From Earliella scabrosa (lineage: Eukaryota; Basidiomycota; Agaricomycetes; Polyporales; Polyporaceae), in assembly GCA_022605405.1 (NCBI GenBank), contig JABYQQ010000001.1, forward strand, positions 2,418,001-2,482,000: a stretch of 64,000 nucleotides of DNA, read 5' to 3'. Shown here one piece after another: positions 11,414 through 24,120 of this stretch. A program made the translations under genes and the position numbers. Every line of letters starts with the position of its first letter. Position 1 is the first letter of the stretch. The notes below the pieces were generated by a model. It worked only from the letters and a program-made list of their open reading frames with translations, was not told the origin of the DNA and made no database searches.

Positions 11414-12517
11414 CTATCGACAGCTCGACTTTGAGCGACGTGGTCCATACTGCTTGGTACCTACGGTGACGAGGCAGGATGATGGGATCTGCAAGGGGTT
11501 CCTACGACCTTGAATGCGGAACGGGTTAGGGAGGAAGAGGACTGGAGTGGTAACTAGCCATTCATGTAGTACAGGGTCCTCGGCTTCGCAGCCGTCTATG
11601 CAGTCGTAGGTCGTCAGGAGGCGCCATGCCACAGTTGGACCGAATGGAGGTACATTGAGTGCGCGGAGATTGTTAAACGCAGGACTCTTCGGGTCGAAGA
11701 ATCCTACAAGAGATCCTGCATCTCCGAAGTAGTGCCCCTGATGGGGACATAGGAATCGAGCTCTAAGGCAGGCGAACGCCTCGGTGGCAGGTGTGTGTGG
11801 GTAAGTGGGCTGATATTCCGGCCACTGGAGTGGGTTGACCACGAGATCAAATCCCGCAGCCACTAGGGTAAGCATGGACAGGTAGTCGGTGTCACAACAG
11901 TTGTGAAGGCGCATATTGGAGATGATTCCTCGGCGACTGAAGGTCAGCTCCGGGTAGCCGCACGCGAAGGTATGTTCGGTGACGTAGTTCATGAGTGCGG
12001 ATGACACAGAGCGGGCAATGATGGAAGAGCCGGTCATAATGCTGGAGCGATAAACGATAATGGAGCGCTTGTTGCGTAGGCGGAATGTGGCAACGCAAGT
12101 GATGTGACGCTCGCGCGAGAATTGGGGGGGAATGCCCGTGGGCTGAAGGGACAGTCGAACTCCGGCTTGGTGTTCGGCGGCCTGGACGGCGTCGACGAAC
12201 CCCTGGAACGCCGTGTTTCCGACGTAGATTTGGAGAATGTCGCTTTGGATGGACGGGTCTCGCAGAACGAATGCCACTGCTGCGATGCCCCCTATGACGG
12301 CGCGGAATTTGGTGAGGAGGTGGAGGAACACAGTCGGGCTTGAGACGAACTTCTCGAGGATCGCGAGCCTCTCCCTGTAGAGTGCGCTCGTCACCTCCTC
12401 GTAAAGAGCACGGCATACCGCGCGCCATCGAATTGCGGTTTCTATGTCCATGGCGCTGGCAATCATCCCATGGATTTCGGGGTGTAGGCTAGATAGGATC
12501 ATATCAGCTTCGACCAC
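11414..12517 (-). CDS. F-box-like protein with degenerate nucleotidyltransferase-like segment, array copy 1
   Basis: Intronless, 367 residues. The N terminus (LHPEIHGMIASAMDIETA followed by RAVCRALYEEV, residues about 10-43) resembles an F-box helix bundle, which would link a target to an SCF ubiquitin ligase. Next, AVIGGIAAVAFVLRD (about 68-82) followed by QSDILQIYV recalls the G[GS]xxAL..FL..[DE]xDI signature of nucleotidyltransferase-fold domains, but the paired acidic residues are not convincing. A C-terminal block with CPHQGHYFGDAGSLVGFFDP and LNVPPFGPTVAWRL is shared almost word for word with the gene at 41188-42537, proving a paralogous family. No function is established. The divergent plus-strand side (12518 onward) is the likely promoter. 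Confidence 0.72.
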   Translation of the reverse strand: MVEADMILSSLHPEIHGMIASAMDIETAIRWRAVCRALYEEVTSALYRERLAILEKFVSSPTVFLHLLTKFRAVIGGIAAVAFVLRDPSIQSDILQIYVGNTAFQGFVDAVQAAEHQAGVRLSLQPTGIPPQFSRERHITCVATFRLRNKRSIIVYRSSIMTGSSIIARSVSSALMNYVTEHTFACGYPELTFSRRGIISNMRLHNCCDTDYLSMLTLVAAGFDLVVNPLQWPEYQPTYPHTPATEAFACLRARFLCPHQGHYFGDAGSLVGFFDPKSPAFNNLRALNVPPFGPTVAWRLLTTYDCIDGCEAEDPVLHEWLVTTPVLFLPNPFRIQGRRNPLQIPSSCLVTVGTKQYGPRRSKSSCR

Positions 12518-13825
12518 TTGTGGCGCTGGAAGCTGGGCACAGACAGACGTACTCGAGAATGTTGTCTGGACGCTCTTCTCGACGGTACAGCCAGACAGTC
12601 GTTGGTGCTAGCGAAGTACTATTTCCTGAATCGTGAGATGGATTCTACGCGATTCGCTCAACGTCAATACATTAGGTGGAATGTGGGCCTGACTCGTACC
12701 TGTGGGAGTGGTACCTGCGCGTGATAGCTCCAGCGGGACGTCGATGTCGCCATGCGGACAGCGGTATATGTGGGTGTGTTCACGTTGAGCGGTAGGGCAG
12801 ACTCAGTAGTATTGCCGGCGCATTGTGGTGCCTTTTGAACAGAACATCACCTTTCCGAATTGTGAAGCTAGGTTTATTGATCAGGTACATATGTCCGCAC
12901 CATGTTCACGATTGTTCTCACCCGGAGCGCCATTGAAATGGTGCCTTGTGGCTTGTTCTAAAGGTAGTACGTGCCTCGTGCGCGGCTGGAAAAAGAGATT
13001 GATAATACGTCATCGGTGAACGTTGGGTTAGTGCTAGAGCTTTGGACATGTTCCTGATTGCGTGGATCCGCTTACTATAGTCTGTAGATGCCAACGGCTC
13101 ACTGGTGCACGTATTGTCGGCCCTGTGGTGCTGATGTACTCTCCATCTGGACGCTCTATGCCAGGCACCAGGGGTTATGGACCGATGTTCGTCCGGTCAA
13201 GCACCGCGATACCCTGTACCGCCAAGTCAGGGTCATTCGGCGAAGCAGGCCACGATTCATACCTCCTTCAGCTTTCCTAGGTTCAAGCGCACCAGCGCGA
13301 GGTTATTTAGCAACTGTGTGCTTCCCGAGGTCCAAAGTTCGTCTGGATGCAGTGAAGTTTTGACCGTACTTCTGGAAGGTTAATGAACATTTACAACATC
13401 CAGCAAAATCTCTTCCATGCCGTGGTGACGACCACACGCACACACACACACAACAGCAGGCAATAGCAATCAGTCACTAACATTGAGAGACTCCATTATG
13501 TATGACCAACGACGACAAACCACAGGACTCGATGCTCGTATTGTCCATACCGCCGCCGCCTGACAATACACCCCCTCTGCACTCCTCGTCAGACGTCAAA
13601 GGACTCACCCACTGTCTATCCCCGGTCTCGTTGTCTGCGTATCTATCGTTGCCGGTATGCTGGATCTAGATCTGAGGATGCGCAGTTGGTATACAAAGAG
13701 AACGACAAGCAAATGGAATAGCACCTTGTCAACGGTCGTGCTGACGACCTTGGGGAACGCACCGAGAGCCTTGAAGACAACCTAAGAACACAAAAGACGA
13801 CCTAAGAACACACTCAGCAACAACG
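12518..13825. other. Non-coding region with a CA microsatellite, array copy 1
   Basis: Upstream of the F-box-like gene. Short overlapping plus-strand frames (60-90 codons at 12518, 12825, 13062 and 13088) have no recognisable motifs. A short CA repeat lies at about 13436-13451. A tandem pair of the 13-mer gacgacctaagaacaca-type sequence lies near 13783-13815 (the block acctaagaacaca occurs twice, 21 bp apart). Equivalent region in copy 2: 27705-29012. Confidence 0.45.
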
Positions 13826-14617
13826 TCAACCACGCGTCAATAGACCGGCACTTACGATCACGAAACCGGCGATGAGGTGGCCAAGACCCTTGACGGTAAT
13901 CTGGGCGGTGGCACCTTCGACGGAGGGGACCATGACCTTAACGGGCTGGCCGCAGAAGCATGCGATGACGATTGTCTTAATCTCACCGATGAGGACCGAC
14001 TCAGCCCCAACCGTGCTTTTCGTGCAGGCCACATACTCTGTTGTACAACCATTAGCCCACTGTTCTTACCACGAAACCGCGGTAGTACTCACATCGTTAG
14101 GGCGTGACCGCCACAAGCCAGGCGTGCACGGCGATGGACACAACCAGGATCCTCGTGGGTGCCGCAACGCGGGGAAGAACACCACCGACCGCAGGAAGGG
14201 CGAGAACGCCGTTTGTGGCGGTCTTCACGGCACCGAAGAGCGACAGCGACTACAAGTACCGAGGCGACCATGAGTGAGCTGTTCCAAGTACAAATGGGAT
14301 AGACGAATACAAACAAAAACAGACCAAAGAGAGACGGAGCTGCAGCCAGAGAGGGCAGTCCGAGAGACCAGAGGCAAATAACGATGACGACCGTCCTTGT
14401 CGCCAAAGAGAGTGAGAACGACGGCTAACCTTGTGGCCAGAGAACGACAATGACATGGAAGTTCTAAAGGGTGACCCAAGACGCAAGTAGTCAGCTCACA
14501 TGAAGGAAGTAGAGAGAATGTGACTGGACTTAGCAGGTCGTGAACTCGAACCTGACAAATCAATCTGCGGAGTTTCAATACTCCGGCCAAAGCCGCCGCA
14601 GGTAACGAGGCGCCCAT
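13826..14617 (-). CDS. Hydrophobic protein of unknown function, fragmented model, array copy 1
   Basis: Minus-strand stretches with protein-like, strongly hydrophobic composition, probably exons of one small gene or its remnant. MGASLPAAALAGVLKL at 14617 looks like a start. VVIVICLWSLGLPSLAAA (near 14390) and a following FLFVFVYPICTW could be a membrane segment or signal. A frame ending near 14104 reads ATNGVLALPAVGGVLP. The next stretch (13826-14032) carries ACTKSTVGAES, IACFCGQPVKVMVP and KGLGHLIAGFVIVSAG. I could not splice these into one frame with confidence and do not recognise the family. Confidence 0.3.
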
Positions 14618-14749
14618 GCTGTCTTGATTTGGAAGGCGGTGGGTGAACTCCTTTGCCTGTGCATTGATCTCGAAAGGTTGCGGCTACATCAAAAGGCTAG
14701 GCAAGTTCGCTCTTGAAAGGTCAAAGGTCCGAGCACAAGGTCAAAGTTG

Positions 14750-15213
14750 GCGGAACGTCCAAAAGTTCAGGTGGATTGTGCTGATCGGCGGCCGTTCGGT
14801 GCGAGGGTCTTCTCCAGCTCCATTGTCACGCGCGGCCAGTCACCGTCGGCGGATGGGAAGAGCGCGGCGTTCATGATCTTCCGCAACGAATTCGCGCTGG
14901 GGTCCTCGGCGACCGCCGCGAAGCGCGTAGCGGACATCGCGACGTACTCGCCCTGGATGTGAATGCGCGCGACCGCGGACCGGAGCGCAGGCGAGGTGAC
15001 GTTGTCGCGCCGAAGACACATGGGCTGGGGCAGTTTCCCCCGCCGCAAAGTCCTGCACGCCGGCGGTTCAACACCTTGCACTCGGTGTTTAAAAATGGAT
15101 GCGCACACACCTTCATCTCGATGAGCTACGAGGCGAGGATGAGACAGACCCGCGCGCCGCGGTCGATCCGAGTCCACATGCCCGCCGCGGCCTCGCGTCG
15201 CGCAGTGGCCCAT
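14750..15213 (-). other. GC-rich, possibly coding block, array copy 1
   Basis: Composition changes abruptly to GC-rich from about 14780. The minus strand has an open frame (15213-14767) whose second half reads like protein (VARIHIQGEYVAMSATRF, AEDPSANSLRKIMNAALF, MELEKTLAPNG). Two other minus frames are also open here, as is common in GC-rich DNA. No family recognised. It lies about 1.6 kb downstream of the next array copy of the RNR1-like gene. Confidence 0.3.
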
Positions 15214-15623
15214 GTTGTGCCCATCCTTGTCAGTCCCACCCAGGTTACGTATACATCATCGTATACATTAATGAGTATTCGTTCTCTTTGGGCGGAGTAC
15301 AATAGCTCGTGAGGTATGGGATCTTAGTGGAAACCCACTGTTGACTGGTCTTGAGCAACTTCATTGAAGTCGAGCAGTATCGCGCGAGGAGATATGTTGT
15401 CAATAGTTGTGAGAGCTGAACATCTGTACGTACGGTGATGTCCTCTAGGGCAGGAAAACTTAGGATGGCGTGAGTATCAAAATCATTACCTATGTCGTCG
15501 GGTAGTGGCGGTCGTTGGACCGAGTACAGTTAGTGGCGCGTCATTGGATCCAAGGGCATCACGACCTTGGTGGTCCAGGCGAAGCATAGAAGGTGGATTG
15601 TGCGATTTCATACTTTCATGTAC

Positions 15624-18348
15624 CTAACGGTTTGTACATGGGACACACGGCATTACTCAATCCAGCTCCCATGCGTCGGCTTGCATACCGTGCTGTCAGC
15701 GGGCTTTAGCCAAAAGTCTGCACCCTTAGGGAAGGAATGTCAACTCACAAGTATAGTTTCGTCTTCCGTACATATGTCCACAGGCATGACTTCGCTCTGG
15801 TCGATATACGCCGCTCTGTCTGACGCCATCTCCAAGTATACGTTCGGACTTATGTCTCGTGCTGTCCGATATAGCTCCATAATTTCACTTGGGATACCGT
15901 CGATATGTTGTATTGACCCTAGTGTGTGTGTCAGCGATCTCTTATTGCGTGGAGTGATTGCATGTACCGTCTGTCATCATGATTGACGATCGAACTGCTG
16001 CGTTCCACATTCCAATCTCCCTCAACGCGTCGACCAACGAGCGCCGGACTTCGACGTAACTTCTGTTGATGACCTCTCGGCAGAGCACGTTCCTGTATTA
16101 GGGACAACATTCAATGATGACGAGAAGCACGGTATGAGGGTGTACTGACGTCAATTGGGGCCCCGCTCCGGGAGCATACGGAAAGGCGTGCAGTGGTCCG
16201 GACTGGGGGCACTGTGTGGTGATCACAGCGTTGCGGAGGCCGTGTAGTATGATGCGGGTCCGTAGGTTGTCGAAGTCGTAGCTATGAGTGCCTTGTAGCG
16301 GCCATTGGTCGACGTGAAGCACTCCGCGATAGGCTGGAGATCTTCTCCAGTCGGCGTAAGGTCCGCTACGCTCAGCTAGCTCAGTACTCATCTCGAGTGC
16401 CCCGTGGTACAGAGTCTGGAAGATGTCGATGTTGAGTGCTCTTGATTCATTGGAACCGTAAGAGACCCCGAAGGCGATGAAGGTGTCCGCAAGGCCCACT
16501 GCGCTAATATTGAGGGCACGAGTGCGTGTAGCGGAGCGTTGTGAGGCTGTGGTTGGGTAGGAGAGCATATCCACCATGCGATCGCAGTTGAGCACTGTGA
16601 GTCGCGCTATGTCGTGCAGGGTATCGAGATCATATTCTCCGCTTTGCCGGACGAACTTTTCAAGCGAGATGTACGCAACAGGAGGGCAAGGAGTAGTGTT
16701 GGTGCATGAGACTTGGGAAACTTCCCCTGTCGTATTCCCCGGCCCTTATGAGCCCTAGGTGGGTTTGCACGCTTTTACCTGTAGATTGATCAGATTGAGA
16801 AGCTTCGTATGTTCACTGTATGCATGCTTACGATTAACAGTGCAGCTAAAACACGCAAGTCGGGTACCCGGTATTTCTTTGTGCTTCGCACAAGGCCTGC
16901 CACACGTCTTCGGCTGGTAGCACGGCGATTGGGGTGACATGGTTCTCGTATTGCTCGTATGCGTATGTAAGAGATTGCCCATAAGACGCCTGTAGAAGAG
17001 GTACGTCATCCGGGTCGAACATGGTCCATCTTCCCTCAGTTTCCAGTCTTTCCATGCTGTCATTGGTATTTGGTCAGCAGGGGAGGACTGCCAGGTTAGA
17101 ACGACTCACAAAGCATCGGGAATCAACACAGCGGCATTATGAGGTCGATCGGTTGACCATGCTCCGCACCGTTGAGAGTGTGACAGCGTATAAAGCTCAT
17201 GATATCGCCATGCCATATGGGGAGATATGCGTCGCCACGGTGGGTCCCTGAGATAGGTCCAGTTGTGGTACTTGGCATGGGAGTTGAGCAACTGCAGCGT
17301 TGCTACCACACCGCGATTTACTGAACGACCTTCTCTGAAAGGACGAAGGTCAATATGTGCGCGCGCGGGTTTCGTAGGGCTAGGTGCACCTTTGCGCAGG
17401 AATGGCGCTCATACCTATTCCCATCGTGGCACCGGTGGCCCAGATATCGTCGATTTCACCATATTCGGATTCTGTTGACCTCCGGGATGGTAAGCTCGTA
17501 TATGAATGACGGGGGATAGAGAGGTTCCGTGGTTCCTGCTCGTAACATGAACTCCGCAGAGTATGAGCAGAGGCCGCGTGATAAAGCGTCGTAGGTTTTC
17601 ACGACCATCTCGAGGTCATGACCGTGAATTGCGAGTGCTGCGCGCATGTACGCGAATTGAGGTCGCTCGATTATGTCTCTTCGCGGTGATCGCCTGAGGC
17701 AATGCGCTGTTAAGCCACGGAGTGAAGGACTGACATCCGTGAGATATAGCATTAGTGTTGAGTATGAGCCTTACTAGTAATATTCGGAATCCCTTTCGTG
17801 TACCAGAACGGAATCGAGAAAAGAGCCATGGGTGCGCACTGCCTCAAGTATGGTGGACGACAGATTGATCTCATATTCTGGGAGGGTGTCATCACGTATG
17901 CGCAGAGGCCCACGATGGATACGTACTTGAGCATATGACTTCTACCCACATAGCGAAGGACGGGGGTGTGACGTCGTGGAGGTGGTGTGCGAGGACTCTC
18001 GATGCGAGCATGTAGTACTCGTGGTCGTAAGTGCCAAGTTCCGCGATAGCTGCGGCACTCATCGGCTGTGACTGGGTCTGAGTATGGGATATTGGTTGGG
18101 ACGTGCAGAACCCACCCCGAACTGCTGTGGTCCCGAGAGATGAGGAATTAATCTGAATACTGTCTCTACGACCCTGATGTACTTTCAATGTCAGCGGAAT
18201 TGGTCGAGGTCGTTCTGCTGCTTTACGACTTACAGGTTTATGTTCCGACTAGCTGTTGGTAGTCCATCCGACATCTGCGCCTGTAAGTGAAGAGGGAGCA
18301 GGAGGAGGGGCAAAAGTACGACCTCACCTTGATCAAGTGGTCGGTAAA
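15624..18348 (-). pseudogene. RNR1-like gene, array copy 2, with frameshifting indels
   Basis: Second copy of the RNR1-like gene at 433-3163, with the same exon order and splice sites. Single-base differences fall inside exons: three losses in the last exon near 15632-15662, a gained c near 16740, a gained a near 16850, and losses near 17133, 17231-17236, 17459 and 17480. Several would shift the frame, so as written this copy cannot make the full protein. All the differences are indels in or next to short runs of one base, the pattern of uncorrected long-read error, so the copy may really be intact. The same catalytic replacements are present. Confidence 0.75.
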
Positions 18349-18586
18349 CTTCACATTGAAGGGTGAGTAAATGTACAGAGTCAGATCATGTTGCAGTCAC
18401 CTCTTCCTTGCGCACGAAATGGTGCGTGCTGCACTGATATCAGCGACGGTTTAGAAGCGTTCTAGTCTGTACGCACTCAACTGCGAAACACGCAGTGAGC
18501 GGCTTAATCAAGCAAGTATCTGCGTTTGGCACCTACTTGCTCTAAATACCGATGGGATGTGCCATACTTCGATTGTGCCTTAGAGC

Positions 18587-19429
18587 TAGTGATGTGCCGG
18601 GCCGGGCCGGGCTCAATTGCCCGGGCTAGGGCCGGGCTTATGAGGGCTGGGGCTCCCAGATATGTCAAGCCCGGCCCTCCAAGAGGGCTCAGGCTGGGCT
18701 CGGGCCGGGCCGGGCTTAAGCCCGGGCTTATGATAGGGTTATAACTAATGATAGTTACCGCCTTCCAGTACAAAGTACAATATGTTCACGGTCGAGAACT
18801 GCATACTTCAGCATACAAGTGATTACTACTATGCATACAAACACTTACCAGAGTGTACTTCCTCCGCTATGGTGCTATTCGGAACCCTGCGCCTTGTTCT
18901 ATGAGCGGCTATATGCGGTTAACATAAGCAATCAGTAACGAAGCGATTGGAAATTACAATGACACTTACCGATGACTATTATGGACTCTCTATTTCCGCT
19001 CCACACATCCACGCTGACCTCCCATTCAGACCACTCATGCTCTTGGGTTCCAAGTGCCAGCTAATTTAGGTTAAGATGACCGTCGACAGGCACTATGGGA
19101 CTGTTTACTTACGGAGAGACACCGCTCAGTCGGGAGCGCGCTTGCTACGGTGTGGGAAGCCATTGAGTAAAGAAGGTTTGATGACAGATCTCATCGGTCA
19201 CGACCTCCGGACCACTCATATACAGTTCTCAGCCACCAATTTCCGCCGAACTCCGGCACATTTCCTTATTTAGACAAGCCCGGGCTCACAGGCCGGGCTC
19301 AGGCTTTCAAAATCTGAAGCCCAGGCCCTCGAGCCCTATGAGCCCACCCTAAGGGCCGGGCCGGGCAGGGCTTATGAGGGCCGGGTACCCAGGGCTTCCG
19401 GGCTTCAAGCCTGGCCCGGCACATCACTA
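18587..19429. mobile_element. hAT-type MITE, array copy 2
   Basis: Same 843-bp element as in array copy 1, with the same termini and the same CTTAGAGC duplications at 18579-18586 and 19430-19437. Identical flanks in every copy show that it inserted once, before the array was amplified. Confidence 0.93.
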
Positions 19430-20227
19430 CTTAGAGCGGGTGTCTGAGGGTTAGTTAGGTCACTGTGATCGGGACATTATAGTCTGTGGCTCTCCACACC
19501 TGTACAAGCGTTTCCCTCTGATGATAGTGCTGGGATAGTCTTCCTTCAAGGTCAGAATGGTGGATGGTTACTCGTACTTATAGCTCAGGATGTGGTGTAC
19601 GCGCACTTGCCTCAATGGACATCGTTTTTGGGTTATCTGCGGGTTTCTGAACAACTCGAGTGCTTTGATGTAGCGCAGAGCTCGGCCCGATGCTCCGGTC
19701 AGGCATGTGAGGGATTGGTCCCACGGGGAGAAGTTCTTCCGTTCCTGTGGCGGTCAGTAGGCCGATGATCGCAGCAGCCACTTTGATATGTGGCGGGCAC
19801 TTCGCGGACACGGATGCTGAAGTTAGAATGTGGTCTCGGCCCCGATGCTGTTAAGAATGTTCGACGTGAACGGTCTGAGGTTTGCAACGAGATCTAGGCG
19901 TTTCCTTGGCAAGTGCCTCCGATCGGCAGATCCATTCTATGTGGCGTTGTGTTGTGCGGCGTGGACGCCTTCGTTCCCCAAGATAGTACCTTAATAACGG
20001 CAGCCCGGTCCCTGGGTACGTTCTCCCGGGTTGTGAATGGCGAACAGGCGACAATAACGCGTCATTATGAGCGCCATTGTCTTGTACACACTGATCGTGA
20101 ATAACGCCAGTGCTATTCACGGGACTAAGTCTACGTAACGGTGAGAGTAGACGGCTGCGATATGCGAGCAGTCGGGCTATTCGTTCACACGTTCCGTATA
20201 GCATGGCTGCCCCGCGGCCTGAATGAT

Positions 20228-21143
20228 CTATACGTCTCGGTGGATTATAGAGGTAGGTGCGTTCTGTGGGAATGGTGCGTACCGGTACATGATGAACTCG
20301 ATGAGTTGCCGGTCAGCCGAAGATACGTTGATCAGCGCCATGGGAGTGCGAGCTGAGTGCTTCAGGACGAGTAGGTTTCCTCGCATAGCTAATCCAGTCG
20401 CTCGTTGCAAGGTCTCGTTGACAGGGCACTGGGAGCACGTTAACGCAGTGATGAGGGTGAAGTCATTGACGAGATTGAACGTAGTGTAAGGGATGTTGTA
20501 CGTGTAACGGGTGCTGTAGCCCGCTGGAAACCAGCGCAAGACGTTGAGATCCTCAGTCCACGCTGAGCGAGTGATGTCCCCGTCCACATTGGTCGTGACG
20601 GGAAGCAGGATGACCCTCGACCTTGAGCAGCCGATTGGGTACAGGAGGCCTTTGATCAGTTTCCACGCTTGTCCCTAGGTGGGGTACGCCTACGTATGTC
20701 ATGGCGTTATTTATTCTGGAAGTACCGGTGGCTCACCTCACGTTGCATTGCCCTTGCTCGTTCATTCCATCTTCTGATCGCGTCGGGTGTCGCTCTCGCT
20801 CCTTGAGATGCATGGTTCTATGTTTCCAGGCGGTGAGAACATGGTAAGAGCGGGCGGGGAAGTTTTGCATACAGCGGTGCTGTGGCTGCGACGTCTCCGT
20901 GCCATGGGCTTTCGCGGGTGAGCGCTTTGCGTATCGCACGGCAGTAACAATAGAGGAGGTATTTATACGGCTATACGGCATAGACGCCATTGGCAAAAAA
21001 TGGTCAGAGGGGATTGCGAGCGAAACTGGGACCCACTGAAGGCCGTGAACGCTATGCGCTTCGGGGCGACAAACAAGTACAAACTGTCCGGATATAGTAA
21101 GTTGAAGCGCCGAAACATTGTCTCCCGGGCGGAGTGCCCTCAA
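20228..21143 (-). CDS. Unnamed agaricomycete family protein, array copy 2
   Basis: Same two-exon gene as at 5044-5959. No difference was noticed across this part of the repeat, so the predicted protein is identical, including the RGNLLVLKHS and INVSSADRQLIEFI blocks. Function unknown. Confidence 0.6.
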
Positions 21144-21438
21144 AATATAACTATTGAGACTGATTCTGATTTACGAAGCACAGTCATTTCAACGTTCGAC
21201 AGCATCACTGTTTAGGTGCTTCCTACTGTGATATGATCCTTGTTTGTGGCCTTTGGGTCATACGATAAAGCACCTTCTTGCTAGACGGCAAAGACGAGTG
21301 AGGTGAGGTTCCACACGTCACTCCGATACACCGCGAACAGGGATGACAATAGCACGCTCCAGCGACAGCCCTTCTGGACAGGGGGATCGAACATAATCAG
21401 CGATTTTTGAGCACGAACGACCTAGTCGTACATGGCGA

Positions 21439-23902
21439 TCAGCTAGGTCCAAGACTACCTCGTGCTGGAAAGTTTACTCAGTCTTTTCGTTCGTGCCCTG
21501 CCCTCGACGAACAACTTTGCCTGCCGCCGGTGGAGCACTGCATACCGCATTCATCCACTTTGTTTTTGGAAGTACCGCACCGCCAGAGTTTGCTGCTGTT
21601 GCTGTTGGTTGGTACCTCCTTCCCCGTCGAGCTGTGCCCTTTAGTAATTTCTCTACAGCTCCGTTGTCTAGTTCGCCGACTCCCGTCGCAAAGAGGTCTG
21701 CCAAGGCCGGTCTCCGGAGGAAGGCCTAACCGGGACCTACCGCGCCCAAGCCTACGAAACGGAAAGTGCCGATCGAGGAGGCTGTGGATGAGAACGTTTC
21801 TCCTAGAGCCCTTGTCGACGATGCTGCTACTCGACCAACCAAACGTGCTCGCACCTCTTCCCCGGACAACTCAGCAGCGTCCAGAGACCTTCTTGACGTC
21901 ACAGGACGACAATCAACAGCGCAAATTGTCATGGGAGCGACGACGAGAACGCTCCGGCCGCCCCAATCCCTGCACCTCAAGGTCCCCCTTGGCCTAAGAG
22001 AGTCGGCGCGAGTGCAGCAAAAAAGAAGGTCAAAGAGGATGCGAACCCAGCGACGGAGCAGGTAATGAAGAGTAAACCCTCTCCAGTCCGAATTTCAACA
22101 CAGGCGCCTGTCGCCGTTAAGGGTCAGAACAACGCGCAGGAGAAGCGTCAGGCCGTGGAAGATATCGCGATGCCGATGCACAACAAGACCACAGCGCCGG
22201 TGGAAGTGATCTTCGACTGGGATGCTATACCGGCCGACATGACACGCCCTCCCGTCGTCGTAAACCTCTTCCCAGGATTGCTCGCGTTGGCTCTATAACC
22301 CATATTGGCACGTTCCGTTGAATGCTTCCCCTTTACTCCCACAAGTGATCTTCGCACGAAGCGCAAACGGTGCAGTCAAGCCATCGACGAAAGCAGTACA
22401 ACCAGCAGTTGCCTTTGACAAGGTAAGTGAGCTTCGCGAATTCATGAATGCGCTACACTCAATCTGCCATCATTCGTTGCGCAGGCTGGTGCTAGTATGG
22501 CCACTTCGTGCTCGAAGAAGTCAAACCGTACTCGTTGAGATGCAATCGCCAACAGTGCTCCTGTCCACGACGCGCTTCTCTCAAAACCTGCGACCGCTGC
22601 TACAGTGCCGTCATCCAAGCTGTGTCGTCCGACGAGATCCACGATGAGCCGCAAGACGCGGGCGGAGACGTCACCCTTATTGAGGTACCTGTACCTCCCA
22701 ACCGCGAAGCACAGAAATCAGACATGGCCCCTCCCCAAGGACGGCAACGACGAGGATCGTGAGTCCGGTTGTCGAGGTATGCAGTCGTATTGACTCATCG
22801 ATCATGTTTCTCTCACACGCCATTTATGGTCCAGTCCAACGGCACGACTCTGCCATCGTGTACCCATAAAGTGGGCCATTCGCTTGGTCCTTAGATAATC
22901 CGCTCATGGTCTTTGATACCCAGGTCGTCGACCTCTGCACCTTGAAGAACCCTGTTACCCGGCAAGAACGAACTCCGAAACCAGTGATCTCCCTCTAGAA
23001 TCCCCTCCCAGGCCGACTCTGCGCGTTCCCAAGTCCCTGCGCGGGCGGGTCGCTGCGTTTGTCTCCGCCTCCGGTAGTGCCTCAAGAGGTTGAAGATAAT
23101 ATGGGTATCAATGATGAGCCACGGATGGCGCACACCTGAGTCTATCTTCCGCCCTCTGCACCGCGGGATCCCAGTGAATACCACCACAGCGGGAGTTTGG
23201 CATCTGAATAGTCGGAGGAAGACGACGGGCCGAACGAACGTCATCACCAACCTGTGAACCCCCGCCTAAGTAAATACACTTATATCCAATTAACCCTGAG
23301 AGGCTGACACTGCCTTCGAGGGGTCGCCACCACATCGAAGCAAGTGAAGCGTCTCGAGGAGCAATTCGCTGCACATATCCAGAAAACCGCCGTCGAGGCT
23401 CCTAGTGCTGGGACCTCTGTCTATCACACGATCCTTGCATGGAGCGCATCGTGGAGGTGTTAGACCAACTGCATCAGGTATGCTTAGCTTCCAATTCCAA
23501 GTTACACGGTAGCTTGTGTCTCTTATCATCTCGCTGGCAGGGGGGTCATCAGCAACTTTAGAGACAAGTCCGAGAGTGTGCGCCCCGAGGCACGCGTCGG
23601 CAAGATGAGACTCTGCGGCGAGCTGCGGACAATCTGCACCTATTCGTCTGGTTCCATTCATTAGGTTGAGAACGCCTAGCCAGATCACTGTGTACCATAA
23701 CGCACTTGAATCAACTATTTTGACCTCGAAGCCCAGTACGCTACGGTCAGCAGGAACCTGATGAACGGCACCGAAGATTCGACGAAGCTAAACCGGGAGA
23801 TCTACCACGAGTTAGTGTCAGGCAGTGGAGACCCACGATGGAATATGTTGCGGAAGGGATTTCCGGTCAGGTCGGTGCCCCGGGCCTACGATGAAGTGGT
23901 AA
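21439..23902 (+). pseudogene. Degraded multi-exon gene, array copy 2
   Basis: Second copy of the degraded gene at 6255-8715. It carries extra one-base indels relative to copy 1 near 22605, 22725-22745, 22932, 22959, 23047, 23428, 23541, 23600, 23640, 23665, 23720, 23816, 23841 and 23880. This is the densest run of differences in the array. Function unknown. Confidence 0.42.
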
Positions 23903-24120
23903 CCCTTAGCATGTTGTTACTCTTCGTATCGTATACCCCAATGTTGTCGTCTTGCTGTGCCTGCTGCCAATGTTCGTAGCGTCAGACGCGTTTGGCATAT
24001 GCTGTGCGAGAGCCGCCGCATTACCATTTTTGCAAGATTCCCGGTTTCCTCCTTGCGCGCTTCCCTTCTTCGTTCTGCTCTCTCAGCCTGAATTCTTTTT
24101 CTTGTCTTCGCACCGTCCCT

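Noticed and set aside
13434..13452. CA dinucleotide repeat as a regulatory feature
   Set aside because: Only about eight units long; a common microsatellite.
14520..14620. Possible tRNA suggested by GGTTCGAGTTC on the minus strand
   Set aside because: No matching A box, acceptor stem or anticodon arm could be folded around it.
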